This document shows, in pieces, positions 15,020 to 22,221 of a DNA stretch of 38,706 bases. Made by a program: the position numbers and the translations under genes. This DNA is from JAKQHY01 sp034429475. Its GTDB lineage: Bacteria > Chloroflexota > Anaerolineae > B4-G1 > SLSP01. The notes under the pieces are model-generated. The model was given only the letters and a program-made list of their open reading frames with translations, did not search any database and was not told the DNA's origin. How positions within the stretch are numbered: position 1 is the first letter of the stretch; every line of letters begins with the position of its first letter. Location: the NCBI GenBank assembly GCA_034429475.1, contig DAOUGD010000305.1:1-38706 (forward strand), written 5' to 3'.

Positions 15020-15865
15020 ATGAGGAACATAGGTAGTTTGCGGAAAGTTGCAGGGATTGTGACCGTCATCGTGCTGCTCGCCGGATTGTTGGCGGGCTGC
15101 TCCGGCGCGTCGGGTGGAGGCGCCGCCGAAGAGACGCAGAGTCAGGTGGATGAGATTCTGAAGCGCGGCGTCTTGAAGGTGGGACTGGATATTTTCGTGC
15201 CCTGGGCCTTCAAGGACAAGGACGGGAACCTGGTCGGCTTCGAGGTGGATGTCGCCAAGAAGCTGGCGGCGGATATGGGCGTCGAAGTGGAGTTCGTGCC
15301 CACCGAGTGGTCGGGCATCATCCCCGCGCTGCTCACCGGCAAGTTCGACGTGATCATTGGCGGGATGGGCGTCACAGCGGAGCGGGCGCTGAAGGTCAAC
15401 TTCTCGGACGCTTACGAATGGGGCGGCTTTGATGTGGTGGTCAACAAGACGATGCTGCCAGGCGTGACCGATTTGGAAGGCCTGAACCGCGAGGACGTCG
15501 TCATCGCGGTGCGAATGGGTGCCACGCCGGTAGACGCGGCCAAGAAATACGCTCCCAAAGCGCAACTGCACCAATTCGACACCGACGAGGCCGTCATCCA
15601 GGACGTGCTCAACGGGAATGCGCACGCGGCTTTTTCCTCGTCCCCTACCCCCGCGTTCTGGGCCGCCGACTATCCCGATACGCTGTACCGGCCTCTGAAT
15701 GGTGTACTGTTTGACACCATGCCCAGTGCCTTCGCCGTCCGTAAGGGCGACCCGGACACGCTTGCGTTCTTCAATTCGTGGATTCTGATCAATCAGGATT
15801 GGCTCAAAGAGCGCGCCGATTACTGGTATGGCACGAAGGATTGGGAGTCCCTGTTAGGGGAATAG
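15020..15865 (+). CDS. extracellular solute-binding lipoprotein, family 3 (amino acids)
   Basis: The 281-residue protein begins with a lipoprotein signal (core IVTVIVLLAGLLAG, lipobox LAGC, Cys27). The mature part has family-3 binding-protein signatures: VLKVGLDIFVPWAFKDKDGN, then LVGFEVDVAKKLAADMGV, then GKFDVIIGGMGVTAERALKVNFSD. It would capture a polar amino acid outside the membrane and deliver it to the permeases. AAGGAGGGAAAC before the ATG at 15020 sets the start; the frame is open further upstream only through a repeat. Its ribosome-binding site is the strongest in the operon, in line with binding proteins being made in excess. Confidence 0.93.
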   Translation: MRNIGSLRKVAGIVTVIVLLAGLLAGCSGASGGGAAEETQSQVDEILKRGVLKVGLDIFVPWAFKDKDGNLVGFEVDVAKKLAADMGVEVEFVPTEWSGIIPALLTGKFDVIIGGMGVTAERALKVNFSDAYEWGGFDVVVNKTMLPGVTDLEGLNREDVVIAVRMGATPVDAAKKYAPKAQLHQFDTDEAVIQDVLNGNAHAAFSSSPTPAFWAADYPDTLYRPLNGVLFDTMPSAFAVRKGDPDTLAFFNSWILINQDWLKERADYWYGTKDWESLLGE

Positions 15866-15886
15866 ACATCCCATTCAGCGGATAGC

Positions 15887-15950
15887 GCGGCTAAAGCCGC
15901 CAGAGAAAGGATATTTTTGGTTTGCGGGCGAAGCCCGCAAACCAAAAATA
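15887..15950. repeat. two hairpins between binding-protein and permease genes
   Basis: GCGGC-TAAA-GCCGC (15887-15900) is followed by a perfect 18-bp stem, 15912-15929 with 15933-15950, closed by GAA. The second hairpin ends four bases before the permease ribosome-binding site (AAAGGAG, 15954-15960). It has no terminal T-run, so it is more likely an mRNA stabiliser or attenuator than a terminator. Confidence 0.85.
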
Positions 15951-15966
15951 CCGCAAAGGAGCCTTT

Positions 15967-16851
15967 TTGTTTACCCGAAAGCCAAAGTTCCGTCCCATAG
16001 ATGCCGTTTTGATTCTCCTCTGCCTTGCAGCGGGGGTGTATGTCGCTTATCGCGTCAAGTATGGGCTGGAATACCGGAGCGATTGGGGCGCCATTCCCCA
16101 ATTTCTGTTTCATCGTGACCCTGCAACGGGCCGATGGGTTCCCAACTACCTGTTGCAGGGTCTCGCTACCACACTGAAACTGTCATTCTGGGCCACGCTC
16201 CCGGCGCTGGGAGTCGGGCTTGTCGTCGCCCTGTTCCGCACCAGCCGCAATCTGTTTCTCCGCATGGTCGGCAGAACCTACGTCGAGTTGATCCGCAACC
16301 TGCCCCCGCTGGTGCTGATTTTCATCTTCTACTTCTTCGTCATTGACCAACTTATGCCCCTGTTGGGTATCGAGGCGTTTATCCGCAGCCGTTCGTCCGG
16401 CGCACAGGCGGTGTTGGCAATCTTGTTCGCTGAGAAATCGCTCTTTGTGCAGTTTGTCTCCGGCGTCCTCACCCTCGCCTTTTTCGAGGGAGCGTACATG
16501 GCCGAGATCATCCGGGCGGGGATTGAGTCCATCGAACGGGGGCAGCGCGAGGCCGCCTACTCGTTGGGGTTGTCGTGGGTGGACGAAATGCGCTTTGTGG
16601 TGCTGCCGCAGGTCGTCAAACGCGTGTTGCCCGCGCTGGCAAACGAGTTCATCAACACGATCAAATACTCGGCCATCGCGTCAGTCGTTTCCATCCAGGA
16701 GCTGACCTTTATGGGGCGGCAAGTCGTGGTGGCGACGCGCTATATCTTCGAGACGTGGATCACTGTGGCGGCGCTGTATATGGTGCTGACGTTGAGTCTG
16801 TCGTTGGCGACGGGGGGATTGGAGAGAAGGCTGCGGGTGAGCGATTCATAA
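15967..16851 (+). CDS. amino-acid ABC transporter permease, second subunit
   Basis: The 294-residue polytopic membrane protein has the EAA loop EAAYSLGLSWVDEMRFVVLPQ and the family motif ELIRNLPPLVLIFIFYFF. A segment IEAFIRSRSSGAQAVLA in the middle is not present in the first permease. It pairs with the product of 13223-14059 to form the translocation channel. The start is a TTG at 15967, five bases after AAAGGAG; the in-frame TTG at 15922 lies inside the 18-bp hairpin and is unlikely to be used. It is the last gene of the importer operon. Confidence 0.88.
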   Translation: MFTRKPKFRPIDAVLILLCLAAGVYVAYRVKYGLEYRSDWGAIPQFLFHRDPATGRWVPNYLLQGLATTLKLSFWATLPALGVGLVVALFRTSRNLFLRMVGRTYVELIRNLPPLVLIFIFYFFVIDQLMPLLGIEAFIRSRSSGAQAVLAILFAEKSLFVQFVSGVLTLAFFEGAYMAEIIRAGIESIERGQREAAYSLGLSWVDEMRFVVLPQVVKRVLPALANEFINTIKYSAIASVVSIQELTFMGRQVVVATRYIFETWITVAALYMVLTLSLSLATGGLERRLRVSDS

Positions 16852-16880
16852 GGTGCTTCCAATGCGGGACGACATTATTG

Positions 16881-17813
16881 CTAAAGCCTATATTGCTGGG
16901 TGTTTTGTTGTTGATAACCTATCCATTCGTATGCAATAACACGTTTGCTTCTTCCAAATTTTATATACCACACACGATATTTTTCTCCGTTTGTGATTTT
17001 GTACCATATCTCTGGATATGTGTGGAAATCTGTACTACCAAAGTGCAGTAACCAAGCACGACTTCGATACATTCTTTGATAGGATTTTGTGATGTTTCCT
17101 TCTACATAAAGGATGTAGGGATTAATTAGATTTGAGATATCTGTTATTACGCCCCAGACTAATATGCAACAGGCAAAAACCATTCCCATCACTGTAATTA
17201 AATCTCTCCCTATATCTATCAAAGCCCATCCCAAAATCACGAGCATTAGAACCAATTGGATCATTTCCCAGAAAAAGTGTACCTTTTGACGGTATGGGAG
17301 TTTATCTGCTCTACAGGCTTCTATTGCAGCAAGATTGCTCATCTCCTCGTTATGGAATTCAGAAGAAAAATTTGTGACAAATAAACTAAAAGCGTGTATT
17401 ATACCTACGGCGAGTCCTAGTATGAGAGATAGAATTAGGCCAAATGTTATTTCTGCCATCAGGAAGAGCACTTGGTGGCCGGATACTATAGCTGAAAGGC
17501 CATAAATAACAGAGAAGATAACTCCAGCTACTCCACCATAGAGTAAGCCAAATTTGATAGTTTCTAAATAAACTAACCCCTCTGTATGCTGCTGTCTGGA
17601 TACCCAATATATTATGGCTAGTAACCCCACTCTTCCAGGAAATCCCATTGAGAGTTTATATGTTTCCACACTCATTCCGACAATTTGGGCCACATCAATT
17701 GATAGCATAAGAAGACCACCGCCAGCGATTAGGCTGGCGATGAGTGTGATGATTTGTCGGGTTATCGTTTTAGCAGCGTAATGTTGGATATTTCTCATTG
17801 TTAGGGTATTCAT
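16881..17813 (-). CDS. multi-pass membrane protein of unknown function, AT-rich gene
   Basis: The 310-residue protein is mostly hydrophobic. Clear membrane helices include IITLIASLIAGGGLLMLSI near the N-terminus, two or three between about 80 and 150, and LVLMLVILGWALI with VMGMVFACCILVWGVI between about 190 and 230. The C-terminal 70 residues are soluble and rich in Tyr and Trp (YPEIWYKITNGEKYRVWYI). I do not recognise the family. The DNA is strikingly AT-rich against the importer and ComEC genes on either side, suggesting acquisition by transfer. GGGAG lies close to the ATG at 17813, inside the end of the URO-D remnant; ATG 17798 is an alternative start. Confidence 0.7.
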   Translation of the reverse strand: MNTLTMRNIQHYAAKTITRQIITLIASLIAGGGLLMLSIDVAQIVGMSVETYKLSMGFPGRVGLLAIIYWVSRQQHTEGLVYLETIKFGLLYGGVAGVIFSVIYGLSAIVSGHQVLFLMAEITFGLILSLILGLAVGIIHAFSLFVTNFSSEFHNEEMSNLAAIEACRADKLPYRQKVHFFWEMIQLVLMLVILGWALIDIGRDLITVMGMVFACCILVWGVITDISNLINPYILYVEGNITKSYQRMYRSRAWLLHFGSTDFHTYPEIWYKITNGEKYRVWYIKFGRSKRVIAYEWIGYQQQNTQQYRL

Positions 17814-18069
17814 TGCTCCCAAATTTCTTCGCCGCTTCCACCAGTGCGTGAATGTTATCCGCCGGCGTCTTTGCATCCAACGCGCAGCCGGGACCGAGGA
17901 TGAAGCCGGGTTTGAACTGCGACTCGGCGATCAGGGCGCCATTCTTGAAGACCTCTTGCAGCGGCAGCCCCAGCCGCGCGGCAGCGGGTTGAAAGTTGTG
18001 CAAATCCACCGGCAGGCGGTCGGGCTGGTGGTGGCTGATGACGGTCAGGGTACGTTCAATGGCGTTCAT
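17770..18069 (-). pseudogene. collapsed URO-D/methyltransferase-family gene (internal deletion)
   Basis: The 99-residue ORF joins two ends of one family. Residues 1-52 (MNAIERTLTVISHHQPDRLP, then LPLQEVFKNGALIAES) match the N-terminus of uroporphyrinogen-decarboxylase-family proteins. Residues 53-84 (FKPGFILGPGCALDAKTPAD, then NIHALVEAAKKFG) match their C-terminus. Full-length members have about 330-400 residues, so roughly 250 residues of the barrel are missing at about position 17913, with the frame preserved. The last 15 residues overlap the start of the AT-rich membrane-protein gene. A GGGG-AAACAG site precedes the ATG. The product cannot form a TIM barrel, so it is most likely a relic. 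Confidence 0.75.
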
Positions 18070-18079
18070 CTGTTTCCCC

Positions 18080-18310
18080 TTACAACAAACTCCAGAAACC
18101 CAGGGTGATGAAAAACACGCCGTAAATGATGCGCATACGCCCCAAAATCTTTGGGATACGAGTCTTATCCTTCGTTTCCCAAAGCGCGATAAAAGGACGT
18201 TCCCAAAAACTGGCGCGCAGCGTCAGTCGCCCGCGCAGCGCCAGAATGCCCTGAAGACACAGGCCGGCGCCCAGCCCGATTAACAAAAAGGATATAAAGT
18301 CAGCCCACAC
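18080..18310 (-). CDS. small two-helix membrane protein, function unknown
   Basis: The 76-residue protein starts at GTG 18310, six bases after GGAGG, which excludes the longer frame open to 18358. It has two predicted membrane helices: FISFLLIGLGAGLCLQGILAL near the N-terminus and IIYGVFFITLGFWSLL at the C-terminus. A basic loop (RASFWERPFIALWETKDKTR) lies between them. It ends 10 bp before the URO-D relic and was presumably co-transcribed with it when that gene was intact. No family is recognised. Confidence 0.6.
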   Translation of the reverse strand: MWADFISFLLIGLGAGLCLQGILALRGRLTLRASFWERPFIALWETKDKTRIPKILGRMRIIYGVFFITLGFWSLL

Positions 18311-18391
18311 CCTACACCTCCGTGAAGAATAGTCGAAAGTCCCACGTCCCAAGTTCAAAGTCTCCGCTGATAGTGATTGATGGAGGACAAA

Positions 18392-18588
18392 GTGCTAACT
18401 TGTCTCATTCGGATTCAACGGAACGGATGACACTGATTATAACCAATTACGTCAATTGGAATACTTCTGGAAACATGGACACCAGGACAGTGTCCATTCC
18501 CCCCACCTGACCGATGTAAATCAAGATGAAGCCGCCTATAATGACGCTAGAGCCTTTGTAAGTAGGGCGTTATCCGTGAGCAAATAAA
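18392..18588 (+). pseudogene. possible frameshifted small gene
   Basis: GGAGG (18382-18386) is well placed for a GTG at 18392, but that frame stops at 18428-18430 after 12 codons. One frame over, an open stretch from 18399 to the TAA at 18586-18588 encodes protein-like sequence (LRQLEYFWKHGHQDSVHSPH, then DEAAYNDARAFVSRALSVSK) with no start codon of its own near a ribosome-binding site. A +1 shift between 18399 and 18428 would join them into about 65 residues. This may be a decayed gene or a sequencing error; no family was recognised. The same stretch holds two short palindromes, at 18443-18459 and 18475-18497. Confidence 0.3.
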
Positions 18589-18603
18589 GGCGGGAGGGGA
18601 AAA

Positions 18604-18822
18604 ATGGAATTGCAACGATTACATCCAGATGTTTTGAAGCAGATTGATTCGCAGCGCCACGCGGATGCACTGCGGCAGAGCGCGCAGCGGCGGCTGGTGA
18701 AAGCAGCCACGCCGCAGCCCTGGATCGCGCAGCAGGGATGTTGGGTGCTATGCCAGATCGGGCACGCGCTGGTGTGGCTAGGGCGGCGTTTGGAGCGTTC
18801 TATGGCGCCGCAAGCGGCGTAA
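18604..18822 (+). CDS. small basic protein with a C-terminal amphipathic or membrane helix
   Basis: The 72-residue ORF is preceded by a good ribosome-binding site (GGGAGGGG, then five bases before the ATG). The first 36 residues are hydrophilic and probably helical (LHPDVLKQIDSQRHADALRQ). The second half, WIAQQGCWVLCQIGHALVWL, is hydrophobic and followed by GRRLERS, like a membrane-associated helix with an inside-positive flank. An intrinsic terminator follows closely, so it could be a stand-alone transcript. The function is unknown and coding status rests on the ribosome-binding site and terminator. Confidence 0.55.
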   Translation: MELQRLHPDVLKQIDSQRHADALRQSAQRRLVKAATPQPWIAQQGCWVLCQIGHALVWLGRRLERSMAPQAA

Positions 18823-18840
18823 GCCAGATACAGCACAAGA

Positions 18841-18879
18841 AAAATCCGGGAAGCAGCCCGCAGGCGCTTCCCGGATTTT
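18841..18879. terminator. bidirectional intrinsic terminator
   Basis: AAAATCCGGGAAGC (18841-18854) is the perfect complement of GCTTCCCGGATTTT (18866-18879), with an 11-base loop and A/T runs on both sides. It separates the small plus-strand gene (stop 18822) from the convergent comEC gene (stop 18893). Confidence 0.9.
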
Positions 18880-18892
18880 GTTGTACCCGGTT

Positions 18893-21244
18893 TTACGGCC
18901 TGCGTTCCACCTTCACCTTCACGGTCTCCCCATCCGCTACCAATCCTATCGTCCCATGCTGGTCGGTGCGATAGATGATGACATCCCGCAGGCGGGCCAG
19001 CACTTCAGGGGCGGGATAGCCCGTCCGATTCGCGCTGATGAGGGCGAGGTCCGGCTGCATGGCTTGCAAGAGCGGCGCGGTCGTGCCGGTCTGCGCACCG
19101 TGCCGGGGGATGAGGAGCGCATCGCTGCGCAGGCCGCGCCCGTAGCGCGCCACGAGCGTCTCCTCTGCGCGAGTGGTGGCGTCGCCCATCAGCAATATGG
19201 ACGTGTCGCCATAGGTGAGGCGCAGCACCAGTGGCCCGGCGACACCCGCATCCGGCCAGAGCGCGGTGAGCGTCACGCCGTCCAGGGCGAACGCGTCGCC
19301 GGACGCCAGCATCCCCACCGTTTCCGGCGGACGCGCGCGCAGCAATTCCAGCCAGCGCGTGTAGGCGCTGCCCTCACCCGCTTCTGTCCCCTGGATGACC
19401 ACGTCTACCGCGTAGCGTTCCAACACAGGCACCAACCCATTCAGCCGGTCGTTGTCCGGCGACGTGAGAATGACCGCGTCCAGGCTACGATCCCAGAAGG
19501 GCATCACCCGCCCCAATGCCAAGAGTGTGCGCGGCGCGTCCGGCCCGCCGTCAATCAAGAGTTGCTTACCGCCGGGCGTCTCGACGAAGACGGCGTCGCC
19601 GTGGCCTACGTCCAACACGTGGACGTGCAATCGTCCATCGGGCAAACGGTAGAGATAGAGGAAGAACCCCGCCAGCACAACGAGCGAGACGAGAAGCTGT
19701 CCCCCCGCCCGCCGTTTGAACCAACTCCACACGTCGTGCCGGGCTTCGGTAGGCTGCTGAAACCACCACGTCGCGGCAAACAGCACCCCATAGTATCCCC
19801 AGACCAGCGGCAGCGTGACGTTCGCCAGTTCCACCGACGCGCCCGGAATGGCCGCCGTCCAGGTGACGCACTGAATCGTCCACGTCAGGAAGCCCCACGC
19901 GGGCCACGCCAGCAGGCGGCCCAGCGGCGGCGCGATCAGGGCGACGAGCACGGCGACGCCGCCGGCAAACATGACGTAGCTTTGTACCGGCAAAATCAGC
20001 AAGTTCGTCAGCAGCGTGACGAGCGACAGCCGGCGGAACACGCCCACGATGAGGCCCGTTGTGGTGATCTGCGCCGCCAGCGTCACGATGAGCGCCTCGC
20101 TGAGCAGGGACATCAGCCATTGCGTCTGGCCGGGCGTCAGCCAGTGCAAGAGAAAACGCTCAAAAACATCCTCTAACGGTTTGGTGTAAAGGATCAGTCC
20201 CAACGTCGCCAGCACGCTGAGCTGAAAGCCCACGTCCCACAGGTTGTAAGGATTCAACAGCAGCATGAAGAGCGCCGCCGTCGCCAGCGAGGTCGGCCCG
20301 TGGACGCGCCCCACGCCGATGTTGTGCCGAGCAGTGATGGCGACCGTCGCCATCACCGCGGCGCGCACCACGGCGGGCGCCGCGCCGACGAAGAGCGTGT
20401 ACAACCACACGCCGCCGACGGCCACCGGCATGACGCCGCGTCCTTTGGTCAGCCGCCGCGCCGCGCCCACGAAAAACGCGGCGATGATGGACAGGTTGAA
20501 GCCGGAGATCGCCACGATGTGGCTCGTGCCGGTGGCGGCAAAAGCGTCGTTCAGGTCGGTGGGAATGCCGGATTCGACGCCCAGCAGGATGCCGGAGAGC
20601 AGCGACGCCTGCGGTTCGGGCAGCAGGGAGAGCAGCACAGTATGGACGTGCGCTTTGAAGCCGAAGAGCGCTTCCCAGAATCGGCTGGCCTGATGGGAAG
20701 CCAACACGGTTACGTCGGCGGCTTGCAGCAGCGAATGGACGTTGCGCCGCGCCAGGTAGTCGCGGTACGAGAAGCCCTCAAATTCTGGCGGCGTTTGCAG
20801 CGCGCCGGTCGCCTGCACGCGGTCGCCGTAGCGCACGGCGGTGTAGGGCGGCGCCTTGAGCAGCGCCACGCCGCGCACGGCAAGCGTCTCGCCGGTGGGG
20901 AGCGCGAGGGCCTCCACGTCCACGTACAGGTTGGTGAGCGCAGCGCGGCGATCCGGTTCGCGCCGGATGACGCCTTCCAGCGTCACCGTGTCGGTATCGT
21001 TGAAAAAAGCTACGTGGTCGGCTGTGATGCTGGGCTGCGCCAACGTCATCCGCGTCACACCCAGCAGCAGGCCGATCAGCGCGAAGTTGGCCTTGGGCAT
21101 CCACTTCTCGCCGCGCCAGCCGAAGTGCAGCGCCAACGTCACGGGGATCGTCAGCAGGAACCAGACCGGGGAAAAAGGAATGGCCTGAGCTGCCAGGAAA
21201 ATTCCTGCGGCCCAGGCCAACGTAAAAATGACAAGGCGCGTCAT
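18893..21244 (-). CDS. comEC: ComEC/Rec2-family DNA uptake channel with a degenerate metallo-beta-lactamase domain
   Basis: The 783-residue protein has N-terminal membrane helices, an OB-like extracellular part (DUF4131 region, about 80-170), the polytopic competence domain (GILLGVESGIPTDLNDAFAA, then GTSHIVAISGFNLSIIAAFF; about 200-520) and a C-terminal lactamase-like domain (about 540-783). ComEC carries incoming single-stranded DNA across the inner membrane. The metal-binding HxHxDH motif is replaced: VILTHPDADH is expected but VILTSPDNDR is found at about 591-600. The later GHHGS is IPRHGAQ (712-718) and GHPHPEVL is GYPAPEVL (742-749), while DVGHGDA, LIDGG and MGDA persist. The domain keeps its fold but probably binds no metal. 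No clear ribosome-binding site is present; the upstream gene ends 18 bp before. Confidence 0.88.
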   Translation of the reverse strand: MTRLVIFTLAWAAGIFLAAQAIPFSPVWFLLTIPVTLALHFGWRGEKWMPKANFALIGLLLGVTRMTLAQPSITADHVAFFNDTDTVTLEGVIRREPDRRAALTNLYVDVEALALPTGETLAVRGVALLKAPPYTAVRYGDRVQATGALQTPPEFEGFSYRDYLARRNVHSLLQAADVTVLASHQASRFWEALFGFKAHVHTVLLSLLPEPQASLLSGILLGVESGIPTDLNDAFAATGTSHIVAISGFNLSIIAAFFVGAARRLTKGRGVMPVAVGGVWLYTLFVGAAPAVVRAAVMATVAITARHNIGVGRVHGPTSLATAALFMLLLNPYNLWDVGFQLSVLATLGLILYTKPLEDVFERFLLHWLTPGQTQWLMSLLSEALIVTLAAQITTTGLIVGVFRRLSLVTLLTNLLILPVQSYVMFAGGVAVLVALIAPPLGRLLAWPAWGFLTWTIQCVTWTAAIPGASVELANVTLPLVWGYYGVLFAATWWFQQPTEARHDVWSWFKRRAGGQLLVSLVVLAGFFLYLYRLPDGRLHVHVLDVGHGDAVFVETPGGKQLLIDGGPDAPRTLLALGRVMPFWDRSLDAVILTSPDNDRLNGLVPVLERYAVDVVIQGTEAGEGSAYTRWLELLRARPPETVGMLASGDAFALDGVTLTALWPDAGVAGPLVLRLTYGDTSILLMGDATTRAEETLVARYGRGLRSDALLIPRHGAQTGTTAPLLQAMQPDLALISANRTGYPAPEVLARLRDVIIYRTDQHGTIGLVADGETVKVKVERRP

Positions 21245-21262
21245 TGGGATGAAATGGAAAGA

Positions 21263-22120
21263 TTAACCGGACAGCGCCTCGGTCAGCGAGCGAATGTCAT
21301 AGAAGGGGCCATCCGCCGGGGTGATGCAGCGGACGCGCAGCGCCGCCAGGGGATACTCCTTGCCCTCAAACTCAATGGAGCCGCGCTGCCGCTCGAAGAA
21401 ACCATAGTGAGCGCCAATCTCGGTCTCAAACTGCTGCGCCACTTCCTGTTGTAGCGCCTCAGCGCGGTCGTTGCGGGTGACGACGATGAAGTCGTCGCGC
21501 CCACCGTAGCCGACAAAGTCTTCCTCCACCGCGTCGCGGGCCAGCGCTTCGGCCAGCACACGGGCAATCGCGCGCAGCAGATCGGCGCCGGCCATAAAGC
21601 CGTACACTTCGCGGAACGGTTCCATATTGATGATACGGAAGCGCAACAAAGCCCAGGCGCCTTCCGGTTCTTTCAGCAGGGAACGCAGTTGATCCTGAAC
21701 GTAGATGCCGGCGGGAAGGCCCGTGGTGGGATCGGTTTGATTGGCGGTGTTAGCGCGGCGCAGCGCAGCGCCGATGCGCAACACGACCTCTTCGGGGTCA
21801 AAAGGGCAGACGATGAAATCGTTGGCGCCAGCGTCCAGGCTGACCAGCCGCTCACGGCGATTCTCCTCATCTCCTAACATCATTACATGGACGTGTTGCG
21901 TCCGTTTGATGGCCCGGAGACGTTTGGCGACCTGCACACCGGCCATGTCAGGCAGCGTCACGCTCAGCACAATGACCTGGGGTAGAAAATTGATGGCCTT
22001 GGCGAGGCCTTCCTCGCCGGTCATGGCTGTGGCAAGTTCGATGTCGGTCTCGGCAAACTGCTTTTCGAGCAGCTTGCGATTTCCCTCATGATCCTCGATG
22101 ATTAAAATACGCCCTTCCAC
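21263..22120 (-). CDS. pseudo-receiver plus degenerate GGDEF-like protein
   Basis: The 285-residue protein has a receiver-like domain (1-125) starting RILIIEDHEGNRKLLEKQF. At the phospho-acceptor position the usual LLDxxLPDMDG reads VLSVTLPDMAG, with Ser53 replacing Asp. The conserved Lys of KPF is Cys (IVCPFDP). The C-terminal half (about 135-285) looks like a diguanylate-cyclase fold (DPTTGLPAGIYVQDQL, LLRFRIINMEPFREVYGF) but has YGGRDDF in place of GGDEF. Neither phosphorylation nor cyclase activity is likely, so a binding or scaffold role is inferred. The start is GTG 22120 after GGGAGGGG. A strong promoter lies at 22176-22204, and comEC follows on the same strand. Confidence 0.82.
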   Translation of the reverse strand: MEGRILIIEDHEGNRKLLEKQFAETDIELATAMTGEEGLAKAINFLPQVIVLSVTLPDMAGVQVAKRLRAIKRTQHVHVMMLGDEENRRERLVSLDAGANDFIVCPFDPEEVVLRIGAALRRANTANQTDPTTGLPAGIYVQDQLRSLLKEPEGAWALLRFRIINMEPFREVYGFMAGADLLRAIARVLAEALARDAVEEDFVGYGGRDDFIVVTRNDRAEALQQEVAQQFETEIGAHYGFFERQRGSIEFEGKEYPLAALRVRCITPADGPFYDIRSLTEALSG

Positions 22121-22175
22121 GCTTCACCCCTCCCGACGCAACAGGATAACAGTACAATGGCAATAAGATATTCTC

Positions 22176-22204
22176 ATTATATGAAGGAAGCGAAATCACG
22201 TCAA
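22176..22204 (-). promoter_or_regulatory. sigma70 promoter for the pseudo-receiver/comEC unit
   Basis: On the minus strand TTGACG (22204-22199) and a perfect TATAAT (22181-22176) are separated by 17 bp. The predicted start lies about 50 bases upstream of the GTG at 22120. The -35 box sits just beyond the mutS stop codon at 22222, so the unit is transcribed independently of mutS. Confidence 0.8.
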
Positions 22205-22221
22205 GTCAAATCGAGCGATTT

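Noticed and set aside
15912..15950. Terminator ending the importer operon before the last permease
   Set aside because: No T-run follows the stem, the next gene has a ribosome-binding site four bases later, and the permease clearly belongs to the same transporter.
16134..17051. Plus-strand ORFs at 16134-16346, 16343-16705 and 16575-17051
   Set aside because: They are alternative frames of the second permease or antisense to the AT-rich membrane gene, with no ribosome-binding site or recognisable sequence.
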